The notes beneath the pieces were generated by a model. That model worked only from the letters and a program-made list of their open reading frames with translations, ran no database searches and was not told the origin of the DNA. A stretch of DNA of 64,000 nt from Mycolicibacterium hodleri. Its GTDB lineage: Bacteria > Actinomycetota > Actinomycetes > Mycobacteriales > Mycobacteriaceae. This document shows, one piece after another, positions 54,301 through 59,881 of this stretch (position 1 is the stretch's first letter; each line of letters starts with the position of its first letter). The position numbers were made by a program, and so were the translations under genes. The stretch is from NCBI RefSeq assembly GCF_025822245.1, contig NZ_JACKTL010000062.1, positions 52,237 to 116,236 on the forward strand. The letters are read 5' to 3'.

Positions 54301-54613
54301 ATTCCCGCTGAAGGCGGGTCTGATCACCAGCCTGGGCTTCGGGCACGTGTCGGGTCTGGTGGCGCTGGTTCACCCGCAGGCCTTCCTGGCTGCGCTGAGC
54401 CCGGAGCAGCGGGAGGACTACCAGGCGCGGGCCAACGGCCGTGTGCTGGAAGGCCAGCGGCGGTTGGCGTCGGCGATCGCCGGCGGGCCCGTAATGTACG
54501 AGAAGCCGGCCGATCGTCGCTTCAACCACGATTCACCGGAGAAGCGTCAGGAAGCGAACATGCTGCTCGATCCCGAGTCGCGCCTCGGCAAGGATGGTTG
54601 GTATGGGGCGTGA
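45377..54613 (+). CDS. fas: Type I fatty acid synthase (FAS-I)
   Basis: 3078 residues, like the 3069 of M. tuberculosis Fas. One polypeptide makes C16-C26 acyl-CoA, including starters for mycolic acids. Domains in order: acyltransferase (GHSQG, Ser152), enoyl reductase (about 420-800), dehydratase with MaoC-like motif GDHNPIHTD (His1233), malonyl/palmitoyl transferase (GHSVGEYTAL, Ser1441), ACP with pantetheine serine near 1815 (DGASSRRNQ) after an Ala/Pro-rich linker (about 1742-1775), ketoreductase (GASKGS near 2130), ketosynthase (GACATTAV, Cys2729; His in SKHDTST and TGHSKGG). Start GTG 45377 follows GAGGAG. acpS lies directly downstream. Confidence 0.97.
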   Translation: MTINEHDRVTTGRTGGSPSTSSGAHALVDLLNAGEPYAVAFGGQGGNWLENLEELISSAGIESELSEVIGEAALLLQPVARELVVVRPIGFEPMQWVRALAADEPLPTAKQLTTAAISGPGILLTQLAAIRASMRQGLDLYGTPPVAMAGHSQGIVACEALKAKGTRDAELLAMLQLIGAAGSLVSRRRGMVGRGDKSPMVSVTNVDPARIAELLEEFSTDVRTVLPPVLSIRNGRRSVVITGTPEQLSRFELYCSKITEKEEAERKNKLRGGAVFSPVFHGIQVEVGFHTPRLADAIDVVDGWGAKLAIDSELLHYFAKAIFTDPFDWVDEVERLHDSGARWIVDLGPSDTITRVTAPVIRGLGVGIVPAATRAGQRNLFTVGAAPEVVPAWSSYAPSVISLPDGSVKLSTKFTRLTGRSPMLLAGMTPTTVDAKIVAAAANAGHWAELAGGGQVTEPIFDRRVAELTELLEPGRAVQFNTLFLDPYLWKLQVGGKRLVQKARQSGAPFDGVVVSAGIPELDEAVAIIEELNEVGIAYVCFKPGTVEQIKSVIKIAAEVPDREVIVHVEGGRAGGHHSWEDLDDLLVSTYGDLRKLSNITLCVGGGIGTPERAAQYLSGEWSQAYGFPIMPVDGILVGTATMATLEATTSPAVKQLLVDTTGTPQWVGAGKAQGGMASGRSQLGADIHEIDNAASRCGRLLDDVAGDVDAVAERRDEIIAAMALTAKPYFGDVADMTYLQWLRRYVELAIGEGDSTADTKRPESPWLDGSWRDRFEAMLKRAEARLHPQDSGPIETLFADAEGEALLEDPQRALAELQSRYPDAEDVKLHPADVPFFTTLCKTLGKPVNFVPVIDKDVRRWWRSDSLWQAHDARYTADQVCVIPGTEAVVGITRVDEPVGELLDRFEKASVDEVLASGAEPTPVVSRRQARADVTGPLAVVLDSPDVLWAGRAAINPVHRIGAPNEWQVNENRSATHASTGSRLELDGESVNLSVPLSDIWITIRFTLPTATVDGGMPVVTTEDASDAMRAVLSIAAGVDGVDALPQVTDDSTTVTVSWDPEEVADHTGVTATFGAPLAPGLTLVPDALVGRCWPAVFSVIGAAVTETGFPVVEGLLSLVHLDHAAHLLAPMPTTKSELTVTATASAAVDTEVGRVVPVSVTIRDAEGTELATLEERFAIRGRTGAVALTDPAQAGGAITDNATDTPRRRRRDVTVTAPTDMSAFAVVSGDHNPIHTDRAAALLAGLKSPIVHGMWLSAAAQHVVTATDGRATPPARLVGWTSRFLGMVMPGDEIDFRVDRVGIDRGAEIIEVTAKVGTDLVMSATAQLAAPKTVYAFPGQGIQSKGMGMEVRARSKAARKVWDTADKFTRETLGFSVLHVVRDNPTSLIASGVHYHHPEGVLYLTQFTQVAMATVAAAQVAEMREQGAFVEGAIACGHSVGEYTALACVSGVYPLEALLEVVFHRGSKMHDIVPRDENGRSNYRLAAIRPSQIDLDDDDVTDWVAEISERTGEFLQIVNYNLRGSQYAIAGTVRGLEVLEEEVDKRREISGGKRSFILVPGIDVPFHSEVLRVGVADFRRSLERVMPRDADPALLVGKYIPNLVPRPFTMDRDFIQEIRDLVPAEPLDEILADYDTWVTERPRELCRKVVIELLAWQFASPVRWIETQDLLFIEEAAGGLGIERFVEIGVKNAPTVAGLATNTLKLPEYSHNTTEVLNTERDAAVLFATDTDPEPDLEEDTAPAAPAADSAPAAAAPAAPAAAPAAPSGGPRPDDIAFGADDATLSLIALSAKMHVDQIEPLDSIESITDGASSRRNQLLVDLGSELNLGAIDGAAEADLAGLKAQVTKLARTYKPFGPVLSDAVNDQLRTVLGPSGKRPAAIAERVKKDWELGEGWVKHVTMELVLGTREGTSVRGGNLGHLHDGALPDAATVDRVVDAAVAAVAARRGIAVSLPSAGGAGGGVVDSAALTEFAEKVTGRDGVLASAARLILGQLGVDAPVNVDETVSDADLVDLVTAELGSDWPRLVAPTFDGRKAVLFDDRWASAREDLARLWLTSEDEVDADWSRLSERFEAAGHVVASQASWWQGKALAAGRNVHASLYGRAAAGAENPGTGRYSDEIAVVTGASKGSIAASIVAQLLDGGASVIATTSKLDDDRLSFYKELYRDHARFGATLWVIPANMASYSDIDALVSWIGSEQSESLGPKSIHLKDALTPTLLFPFAAPRVAGDLSEAGARSEMEMKVLLWAVQRLIGGLSHIGSERDIASRLHVVLPGSPNRGMFGGDGAYGEAKSALDALVTRWKAETSWSQRVSLAHALIGWTKGTGLMGHNDAIVGAVEEAGVTTYTTEQMAAMLLDLCDIESKVAAARAPIHADLTGGLGEIDIDMGELAAKAREDMAAESAAKSSDSDDESGSIKALPSPPRGYAAAPPPAWDDLDVDPADMVVIVGGAELGPYGSSRTRFEAEVSGELSAAGVLELAWTTGLVKWEDDPKPGWYDTASGDLVDEGELVERYHDVVIERVGIREFVPDGVIDADLSAPLLVSVFLDKDFTFAVSSEADARAFVGFDPEHTVIAPVPGSGDWQVTRKAGTEIRVPRKVKLSRTVGAQIPTGFDPTVYGVSQDMVNSIDRLALWNLVTTVDAFLSSGFTPTELMRWVHPSLVASTQGTGMGGMTSMQTMYHGNLLGKNKPNDILQEVLPNVMAGHVVQSYIGSYGAMIHPVGACATTAVSVEEGVDKIRLGKAEFVVAGGYDDLTLEAIIGFGDMSATADTEAMRAKGISDARFSRGNDRRRLGFVEGQGGGTILLARGDLALEMGLPVLAVVGYVSSFGDGVHTSIPAPGLGALGAGRGGKQSELARSLAKLGVSADDIAVISKHDTSTLANDPNETELHERLAAAMGRSPGNPLFIVSQKSLTGHSKGGAAAFQIMGMCQMLRDGVIPPNRSLDCVDEEMAHASHFVWVRETLDMAGEFPLKAGLITSLGFGHVSGLVALVHPQAFLAALSPEQREDYQARANGRVLEGQRRLASAIAGGPVMYEKPADRRFNHDSPEKRQEANMLLDPESRLGKDGWYGA

Positions 54614-54655
54614 GGCCGTGCGGGAGGCTGCTGAGGACTCACTGCTGGGCTCGGC

Positions 54656-54661
54656 TAGCGT
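54656..54661 (+). promoter_or_regulatory. Candidate -10 hexamer, leaderless acpS transcript
   Basis: TAGCGT ends 7 nt before ATG 54669. It would let acpS be transcribed independently of fas, whose stop is 55 bp upstream. Confidence 0.45.
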
Positions 54662-54668
54662 TCCTGGC

Positions 54669-55061
54669 ATGAGCATCGTCGGGGTCGGCATCGACCTGGT
54701 CTCCATCTCGGAATTCGCCGAACAGGTCGACCAGCCGGGCACGGTGTTCGCCGAGACGTTCACTCCCGGTGAGCGGCGTGACGCCGCCGACAAGAGTTCG
54801 TCGGCGGCGCGGCACCTGGCGGCCCGGTGGGCGGCCAAGGAGGCCGTGATCAAGGCCTGGTCGGGGTCGCGGTTCTCCAAGCGGCCCGTGCTGCCCGAGG
54901 ACATCCACCGCGACATCGAGGTGGTCACCGACATGTGGGGTCGGCCGAAGGTGCGGTTGTCCGGCGACATCGCCGAGCACCTCAAGGACATCACCATCCA
55001 CGTGTCGCTGACCCACGACGGCGACACCGCCGCCGCGGTGGCGATTCTGGAGTCCGCCTAA
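54669..55061 (+). CDS. acpS: Holo-ACP synthase (phosphopantetheinyl transferase)
   Basis: 130 residues from ATG 54669, the usual mycobacterial length. Moves 4'-phosphopantetheine from CoA to the serine of ACP, here very likely the ACP domain of FAS-I encoded next door. Mg-binding motif GVGIDLVSISEF (Asp9) and AARWAAKEAVIKAW (Glu near 59) are intact. An in-frame start upstream (54594) would overlap fas and adds a non-conserved leader. Followed by a strong hairpin terminator. Confidence 0.95.
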   Translation: MSIVGVGIDLVSISEFAEQVDQPGTVFAETFTPGERRDAADKSSSAARHLAARWAAKEAVIKAWSGSRFSKRPVLPEDIHRDIEVVTDMWGRPKVRLSGDIAEHLKDITIHVSLTHDGDTAAAVAILESA

Positions 55062-55075
55062 CCCTCTCCCGCGAC

Positions 55076-55124
55076 CAGACGCAAAGGGCCCTCATTCGCT
55101 GAGAATGAGGGCCCTTTGCGTCTG
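55076..55124 (+). terminator. 22-bp perfect hairpin after acpS
   Basis: Arms 55076-55097 and 55103-55124 are perfectly complementary over 22 bp with the loop GCTGA. Begins 15 bp after the acpS stop. There is no U-tract, but long GC-rich stems without U-runs are thought to end transcription in mycobacteria. It separates the fas-acpS unit from the peptidase gene. Confidence 0.75.
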
Positions 55125-55146
55125 CTCGCGCACGGGGGTGGGGCAC

Positions 55147-55152
55147 TACGCT
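55147..55152 (+). promoter_or_regulatory. Candidate -10 hexamer, leaderless M20 peptidase transcript
   Basis: TACGCT ends 7 nt before ATG 55160, just after the acpS terminator. Confidence 0.45.
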
Positions 55153-55159
55153 CGGTGCC

Positions 55160-56497
55160 ATGAGCGATATCGTCTCCCGCGTCCAGTCGGTGCTGCCCTC
55201 GGTGCGTGCCGACCTCGAAGCCCTGGTCCGCATCGAGTCGGTCTGGGCCGACCACGGTCGCCGCGACGAGGTGCACCGCACGGCCGAAATGGTGTCGAAG
55301 CTGTTGTCGGAAGCGGGTTTCGACGACGTCCGCACGGTCAGTGAGGGCGGCGCCCCTGCGGTCATCGCCCGTCGACCGGCGCCCGAGGGTGCTCCGACGG
55401 TCCTGCTGTACGCCCACCACGACGTGCAACCCGAGGGCGACGCGTCCCAGTGGGCGTCGGCGCCGTTTGAACCCACCGAGCGCGACGGTCGGCTCTACGG
55501 CCGCGGCACCGCCGACGACAAGGCAGGCATCGCCACCCACCTCGCGGCCATCCGCGCCTTCGGCGGCGACCTGCCGGTGGGCGTCACCGTGTTCGTCGAG
55601 GGGGAGGAGGAGTCGGGATCGCCGTCCCTGGGCGCGCTGTTGGGTGCCCACCGGGATCTGCTGGCCGCCGACGTCATCGTCATCGCCGACTCGATGAACT
55701 GGACCACCGAGATCCCCTCGCTCACGGTGTCGCTGCGCGGCCTGGCCGACTGCGTCGTCGAGGTGGCCACGCTGGACCACGGTCTTCACTCGGGAATGTG
55801 GGGCGGCGTGGTGCCCGACGCGCTGAGCGCTCTGGTGCGCCTGCTGGCCAGCCTGCACGACGATGACGGGAACGTCGCGGTCGAGGGACTCTACGAGGGC
55901 TCGGCGGCCGACGTGGAGTACCTGCCGGAGCAGGTGCGCCACGAAACCGGGATGCTCGACGGCGTCACCGAGATCGGGACCGGTTCGGTCGCCGAGCGGC
56001 TGTGGGCCAAGCCGGCGATCACGGTCATCGGCGTCGACGCCACGTCGATCGCGAAGTCGTCGAACACCTTGATTCCCAGCGCCCGCGCCAAGGTCAGCAT
56101 GCGCGTCGCCCCCGGAGGTGACGCCCGGCGCCACCTCGAGGCGCTGACCCGCCACCTCGAACGGCATGCGCCGTGGGGTGCCCGGGTGACCGTCACTCCG
56201 GGCGACATGGGCCAGCCCTACGCGATCGACGCGACGGGCCCGGTCTACGACGCCGCCCGCGCGGCCTTCCGACAGGCCTGGGGCACCGACCCCGTCGACA
56301 TGGGTGTCGGCGGGTCGATCCCGTTCATCGCCGAGTTCGCGGCGGCGTTTCCCGACGCCGAGATCCTCGTGACGGGTGTGGAGGATCCGGACACGCAGGC
56401 GCACAGCATCGACGAAAGTCTCGATCTCGGCGTGCTCGAGCGGGCGGCGACCTCGGAGGCGCTGCTGCTCGAGGCGCTTGGTGCGCTAGACCGCTAG
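55160..56497 (+). CDS. M20 family dipeptidase (Rv2522c-like)
   Basis: 445 residues from ATG 55160. Di-zinc M20 ligands: His87 in LLYAHHDVQPEGD, bridging Asp120 in GRGTADDKAG, catalytic Glu150 and metal Glu151 in EGEEESGSPSLG; a later Asp (VIADSMNW) and the C-terminal His (TQAHSIDESLDLG) complete the site. A lid/dimerisation domain lies between about 190 and 320 (DHGLHSGMWGG). Cytoplasmic dipeptidase or aminoacylase; substrate unknown. Its last codon overlaps the convergent bcp stop by 4 bp. Confidence 0.92.
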   Translation: MSDIVSRVQSVLPSVRADLEALVRIESVWADHGRRDEVHRTAEMVSKLLSEAGFDDVRTVSEGGAPAVIARRPAPEGAPTVLLYAHHDVQPEGDASQWASAPFEPTERDGRLYGRGTADDKAGIATHLAAIRAFGGDLPVGVTVFVEGEEESGSPSLGALLGAHRDLLAADVIVIADSMNWTTEIPSLTVSLRGLADCVVEVATLDHGLHSGMWGGVVPDALSALVRLLASLHDDDGNVAVEGLYEGSAADVEYLPEQVRHETGMLDGVTEIGTGSVAERLWAKPAITVIGVDATSIAKSSNTLIPSARAKVSMRVAPGGDARRHLEALTRHLERHAPWGARVTVTPGDMGQPYAIDATGPVYDAARAAFRQAWGTDPVDMGVGGSIPFIAEFAAAFPDAEILVTGVEDPDTQAHSIDESLDLGVLERAATSEALLLEALGALDR

Positions 56498-56967
56498 ACC
56501 GCGAGGTCGCGGCGCAGCTTGGCGACGTGGCCGGTGGCCTTCACGTTGTACTGGGCGACCTCGATCTTGCCCTGCTCGTCGACGACGAACGTCGACCGGA
56601 TGACGCCCTGAACGGTCTTGCCGTACATGGACTTCTCGCCGAAGGCACCCCACGCGGTGAGCACCGTGCGGTCCGGATCGGACAGCAGCGGGAACGTCAG
56701 CCCCTCGGCGTCGCGGAACTTGGCGAGCTTGGCCGGCTTGTCGGGGGAGATTCCGACGACGTCGAGACCTGCCTCGTTCAACTCGGCCAGGCTGTCGCGA
56801 AAGTCGCACGCCTGCTTGGTGCAGCCGGGCGTGGAGGCGGCGGGGTAGAAGTACACGACGACCTTGCGCCCCGCGAAGTCAGCGAGCGCGACGGTGTTGC
56901 CGTCGGCGTCGGTCAGGCTGAAGGCGGGGGCGGTGTCGCCCACCGTGAGGCGAGGGGTGGGTGGCAT
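56494..56967 (-). CDS. bcp: Thioredoxin-dependent peroxiredoxin (BCP type)
   Basis: 157 residues from ATG 56967, with AAGGACG upstream. Peroxidatic Cys49 in STPGCTKQAC and resolving Cys54 five residues later give the atypical two-Cys arrangement of BCP/PrxQ. VVVYFYPAAS and GISPDKPAKL are typical. Reduces alkyl hydroperoxides with thioredoxin. Corresponds to Rv2521. Overlaps the peptidase gene end and is divergent from the DUF3618 gene. Confidence 0.94.
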   Translation of the reverse strand: MPPTPRLTVGDTAPAFSLTDADGNTVALADFAGRKVVVYFYPAASTPGCTKQACDFRDSLAELNEAGLDVVGISPDKPAKLAKFRDAEGLTFPLLSDPDRTVLTAWGAFGEKSMYGKTVQGVIRSTFVVDEQGKIEVAQYNVKATGHVAKLRRDLAV

Positions 56968-57074
56968 CTGTCAACGTCCTTACTGTCGGCCGGTGCGCGA
57001 CTGCGGTTGTAGGGAAGTCGCGTGGCTGCTCTAGGGTAATTCCCCAAGACCGCACCGCAATTGAAGGGGCTGAC

Positions 57075-57302
57075 GTGGCCGACCGGGATCCCGACAAGAT
57101 CAAACAGGACATCGACGTGGCGCGCGAACAACTCGCCCACACCGTGGACGCCCTCGCCGAGCGGGCGAACCCGGCTCGGATCGCCGACGACGTCAAGACC
57201 GGCGTGGTGCAGTTCGCGAAGAAGCCCGCGGTCGCGATGACGCTGGCGGCACTCGGCACCATCGTCGTGGTGCTGACCATCCGGCGGATCACCAACCGCT
57301 GA
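57075..57302 (+). CDS. DUF3618 small membrane protein (Rv2520c-like)
   Basis: 75 residues from GTG 57075, with AAGGGG upstream and TAGGGT at 57032-57037 as a possible -10. The N-terminal half is charged and helical (DPDKIKQDIDVAREQLAHTV, DUF3618 signature), followed by one membrane segment (AVAMTLAALGTIVVVLTI) and a basic end (RRITNR). A predicted single-pass protein with a cytoplasmic helical domain. Function unknown; conserved beside bcp in mycobacteria. Confidence 0.85.
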   Translation: MADRDPDKIKQDIDVAREQLAHTVDALAERANPARIADDVKTGVVQFAKKPAVAMTLAALGTIVVVLTIRRITNR

Positions 57303-57308
57303 GCAGCG

Positions 57309-57479
57309 TCAGCGACGGCGGAAGCGGCCGAAGCGGAAGAGATCCAGGAACGAGAATCCGGGTGGGTTGGCGGTAAGCCCCAGCCTGGTGCACGTGTAGA
57401 CCACGACGACCCGGTCCTCGCCGTCGTCCGCCTCGACGGCCGACGAGGCGATGGGCGGGGCCGCACCTGCGGTCGACAT
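57309..57479 (-). CDS. Small hypothetical protein (56 aa)
   Basis: 56 residues from ATG 57479 to TGA 57309, with GAGGTC upstream. Three parts: an Ala/Ser-rich acidic N-terminus (about residues 1-24), a short hydrophobic stretch VVVVYTCTR, and a Pro/Phe/Arg tail GFSFLDLFRFGRFRRR. Converges on the DUF3618 gene with 6 bp between stops and sits where M. tuberculosis has its own genes near lysT. Not recognised. Clear ribosome site and a purposeful tail favour a real gene. Confidence 0.5.
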   Translation of the reverse strand: MSTAGAAPPIASSAVEADDGEDRVVVVYTCTRLGLTANPPGFSFLDLFRFGRFRRR

Positions 57480-57928
57480 CAGCTAAGACCTCAAATCTTT
57501 CTCGGGAATCGGGACGGTTGCCCGTTCATCCGGATGTAGCTAATCCGATGGTAGCAGGTGTACCCGGTGTGGCGTCGATCGTAACCAGCCCATTTTCGCT
57601 GGTGGAAGCTTTCGATACGACGAGTTTCGTTACCGGCGGCCGCAGCGATTGGTCGACGGGTCGCGATTCCAGCACACGACTGACGCACATCTTCGATATC
57701 GTGCAGTTAATCTTCTTTTGCGTTGGTCGCTATCGGAACGCATCGTTGGCGCCATCAAATTGCGCGCCGGCGCGCCGCGCATACAGCCCGGTCGGTGGGC
57801 TGACCTGGCGATCAGCGGGTTCGGCCGGTCCCGCCTGACCAATCGCATTCGGCGGTGTTGGGCAGAAAGTCGGTGCCGGCAATGGGGATCGCCATTTCAC
57901 CGTGGACGTCCCCAAGGTGCCGAAATTG

Positions 57929-57961
57929 GGTGACCGGATTCCCATTCATGGGAACGTCACC
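57929..57961. repeat. Compound inverted repeat
   Basis: Inner stem TTCCCA/TGGGAA around the loop TTCA (57939-57954), and outer stem GGTGAC/GTCACC (57929-57934 with 57956-57961). It lies 50 bp beyond the tRNA-Lys terminator; could be a second terminator or a protein site. Confidence 0.4.
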
Positions 57962-58011
57962 GTTGGTGGCTCCGCGGACGGGCGGGCCCCGACGTGCCCC
58001 AGAAACCAAGA

Positions 58012-58035
58012 AATCGGGCCGTTGCCGACCCGATT
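58012..58035 (-). terminator. tRNA-Lys terminator
   Basis: AATCGGG and CCCGATT form a 7-bp stem with a 10-nt loop beginning 5 bp after the tRNA 3' end. On the transcript it is followed by a T-rich run (TTTCTTGGTTTCT), so this is a classic intrinsic terminator. Confidence 0.7.
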
Positions 58036-58040
58036 CGTGG

Positions 58041-58113
<73 letters not shown>

Positions 58114-58266
58114 GCGTGGAAGACGATAACAGTCTGGGCGGCCTTGGGTGAAATCCGGTCGGTCGACGTGTCGGGGCCGGGTGCGACGACCGCCCCCGTG
58201 TCGTCGGCCTCCCTTAGACTGCTGGCAGTTAGGTGGGAAAACCTCGTGAATCGGTTCGGAAGGTGT

Positions 58267-59496
58267 ATGAGCATGTGGCAGGCCCAATCGGCGACCCGCC
58301 CGCGTCGGATGCGTAGTTGGTTGGCCGCCGTCGTGATGGTGCCGGCCGTCGTCCTCGGCGTCAGCGCGTGCAACGGCACGCCTACGCCGCCGCCGCAGCC
58401 TCAGACCATCGAGGACAAGGGCACGCCCTTTGGCGACCTCCTGGTGCCCAAGCTCACCGCGTCGGTGACCGACGGAGCGGTCGGCGTGACGGTCGACTCA
58501 CCCGTCACGGTCAGCGCGGAGGACGGCGTCCTCGGCTCGGTCACGATGACCAACGAGGCGGGCTCGACGGTCGCGGGCCGGCTCAGCCCCGACGGTCTGC
58601 GGTGGATGACCACCGAGCCCCTCGGCTACAACAAGAAGTACCGGTTGAGCGCGCAGTCGTTGGGGCTCGGCGGCGTGACGAGCCGTTCGATGACCTTCCA
58701 GACGCACTCGCCAGAAAACCTCACGCGGCCGTATCTGCTGCCCAACGACGGTGACGTCGTCGGGGTCGGCCAGCCCGTCGCCATTCGGTTCGACGAGAAC
58801 GTTCCGAACCGGCTCGCCGCGGAGAAGGCCATCACGGTCACCACCAATCCTCCGGTCGAGGGTGCGTTCTACTGGCTGAGCAACCGCGAGGTGCGGTGGC
58901 GCCCGGAGGCGTACTGGAAGCCGGGGACCGCGGTCGACGTGGCGGTGAACACCTACGGCGTGGATCTGGGCGACGGGCTGTTCGGTCAGGAGAACGTCAA
59001 GACCCACTTCACGATCGGCGACGAGGTGATCGCCACCGCCGACGACAGCACCAAGACGCTGACGGTTCGCCGCAACGGCGAGGTCGTCAAGACCATGCCG
59101 ATTTCGATGGGCAAGAGCAGCACCCCGACCAACAACGGCACCTACATCATCGGTGACCGGCTGTCGCACATGGTGATGGACTCCTCGACCTACGGCGTGC
59201 CGTCGAACTCTCCGAACGGTTACCGCACGGAGGTCGACTACGCCACGCAGATGTCCTACAGCGGCATCTACGTCCACGCCGCGCCGTGGTCGGTCGGCAG
59301 TCAGGGTTACAGCAACGTGAGCCACGGCTGCCTCAACGTCAGCACCAGCAATGCGAAGTGGTTCTACGAGAACACCAAGCGCGGGGACCTCGTCCTGGTC
59401 ACCAACACCGTGGGCAGCGTGCTGCCCGGCACCGACGGCCTCGGCGACTGGAACGTGCCGTGGGACCAGTGGAAGGCCGGCAACGCGAACGTGTAG
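58267..59496 (+). CDS. ldtB: L,D-transpeptidase (LdtMt2/LppS type)
   Basis: 409 residues from ATG 58267, with GGAAGG upstream; TAGACT near 58215 is a possible -10. Lipoprotein signal with lipobox VSAC anchors the enzyme outside the membrane. Two Ig-like domains (about 55-150 and 150-250) precede the YkuD catalytic domain (about 250-380) with SHGCLNVS, catalytic Cys355 (Cys354 in M. tuberculosis LdtMt2), and a C-terminal Trp-rich extension (WNVPWDQW). Makes 3-3 cross-links in peptidoglycan and is the target of carbapenems. Equivalent to Rv2518c. Confidence 0.95.
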   Translation: MSMWQAQSATRPRRMRSWLAAVVMVPAVVLGVSACNGTPTPPPQPQTIEDKGTPFGDLLVPKLTASVTDGAVGVTVDSPVTVSAEDGVLGSVTMTNEAGSTVAGRLSPDGLRWMTTEPLGYNKKYRLSAQSLGLGGVTSRSMTFQTHSPENLTRPYLLPNDGDVVGVGQPVAIRFDENVPNRLAAEKAITVTTNPPVEGAFYWLSNREVRWRPEAYWKPGTAVDVAVNTYGVDLGDGLFGQENVKTHFTIGDEVIATADDSTKTLTVRRNGEVVKTMPISMGKSSTPTNNGTYIIGDRLSHMVMDSSTYGVPSNSPNGYRTEVDYATQMSYSGIYVHAAPWSVGSQGYSNVSHGCLNVSTSNAKWFYENTKRGDLVLVTNTVGSVLPGTDGLGDWNVPWDQWKAGNANV

Positions 59497-59536
59497 AAGG
59501 TGAGACTACGACGGAGCCGTTCCATCGTTCTGATGC

Positions 59537-59881
59537 TCACTCTGCGCACAGGGTCGCTACGCCTCGACGGAGAATGATTGCGGCAATCGTCAGTGCGAGA
59601 AGCTGGTTGTTGCCGGTCAGTGGGAGCGTGAGGGCGGCGACGTCGACGAGGTCTCCCGGGAACTCACCGCTGAGTTCCTTGGCGATCACGGTGCCGCAAA
59701 TGGCCTGTCGCCATTGGTCGATGCGATCTTCGAACCACTGCTGTCCAAAGCGGCGATATTCGTCGTCGTCCTGTGCCCCGGCGCCCAGGGTCTCGCCGAG
59801 TAGTTCGGCTCCTAGAGTGGCGTACAGCTCCCGTTCGTTGCGCCCATCGAGCCGTCCGATGAGTGCGCTGTCATGAATCAT
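59537..59881 (-). CDS. Small hydrophobic-ended protein, partner of the metalloprotease-like gene
   Basis: 114 residues from ATG 59881, which lies 11 bp inside the upstream metalloprotease gene. Residues 1-70 are soluble and acidic (DGRNERELYATLGAELLGE; WFEDRIDQWRQAICG); residues 78-105 are hydrophobic (a Leu/Ala/Ile-rich run ending in RRGVATLCAE), a probable membrane segment. No family recognised. Overlap with the HELGH protein gene implies equimolar expression and a shared role, such as effector and protease, but nothing proves this. Confidence 0.65.
   Translation of the reverse strand: MIHDSALIGRLDGRNERELYATLGAELLGETLGAGAQDDDEYRRFGQQWFEDRIDQWRQAICGTVIAKELSGEFPGDLVDVAALTLPLTGNNQLLALTIAAIILRRGVATLCAE

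Larger units (their letters stand above)
57480..58040. other. Noncoding region before tRNA-Lys
   Basis: About 560 bp without a convincing gene; open frames present lack ribosome sites and known motifs. Visibly less GC-rich than the flanks. It holds the perfect palindrome GCGCGCCGGCGCGC (57762-57775) and a compound hairpin (57929-57961). By synteny this is where M. tuberculosis carries PE26, which is absent here. Confidence 0.6.
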
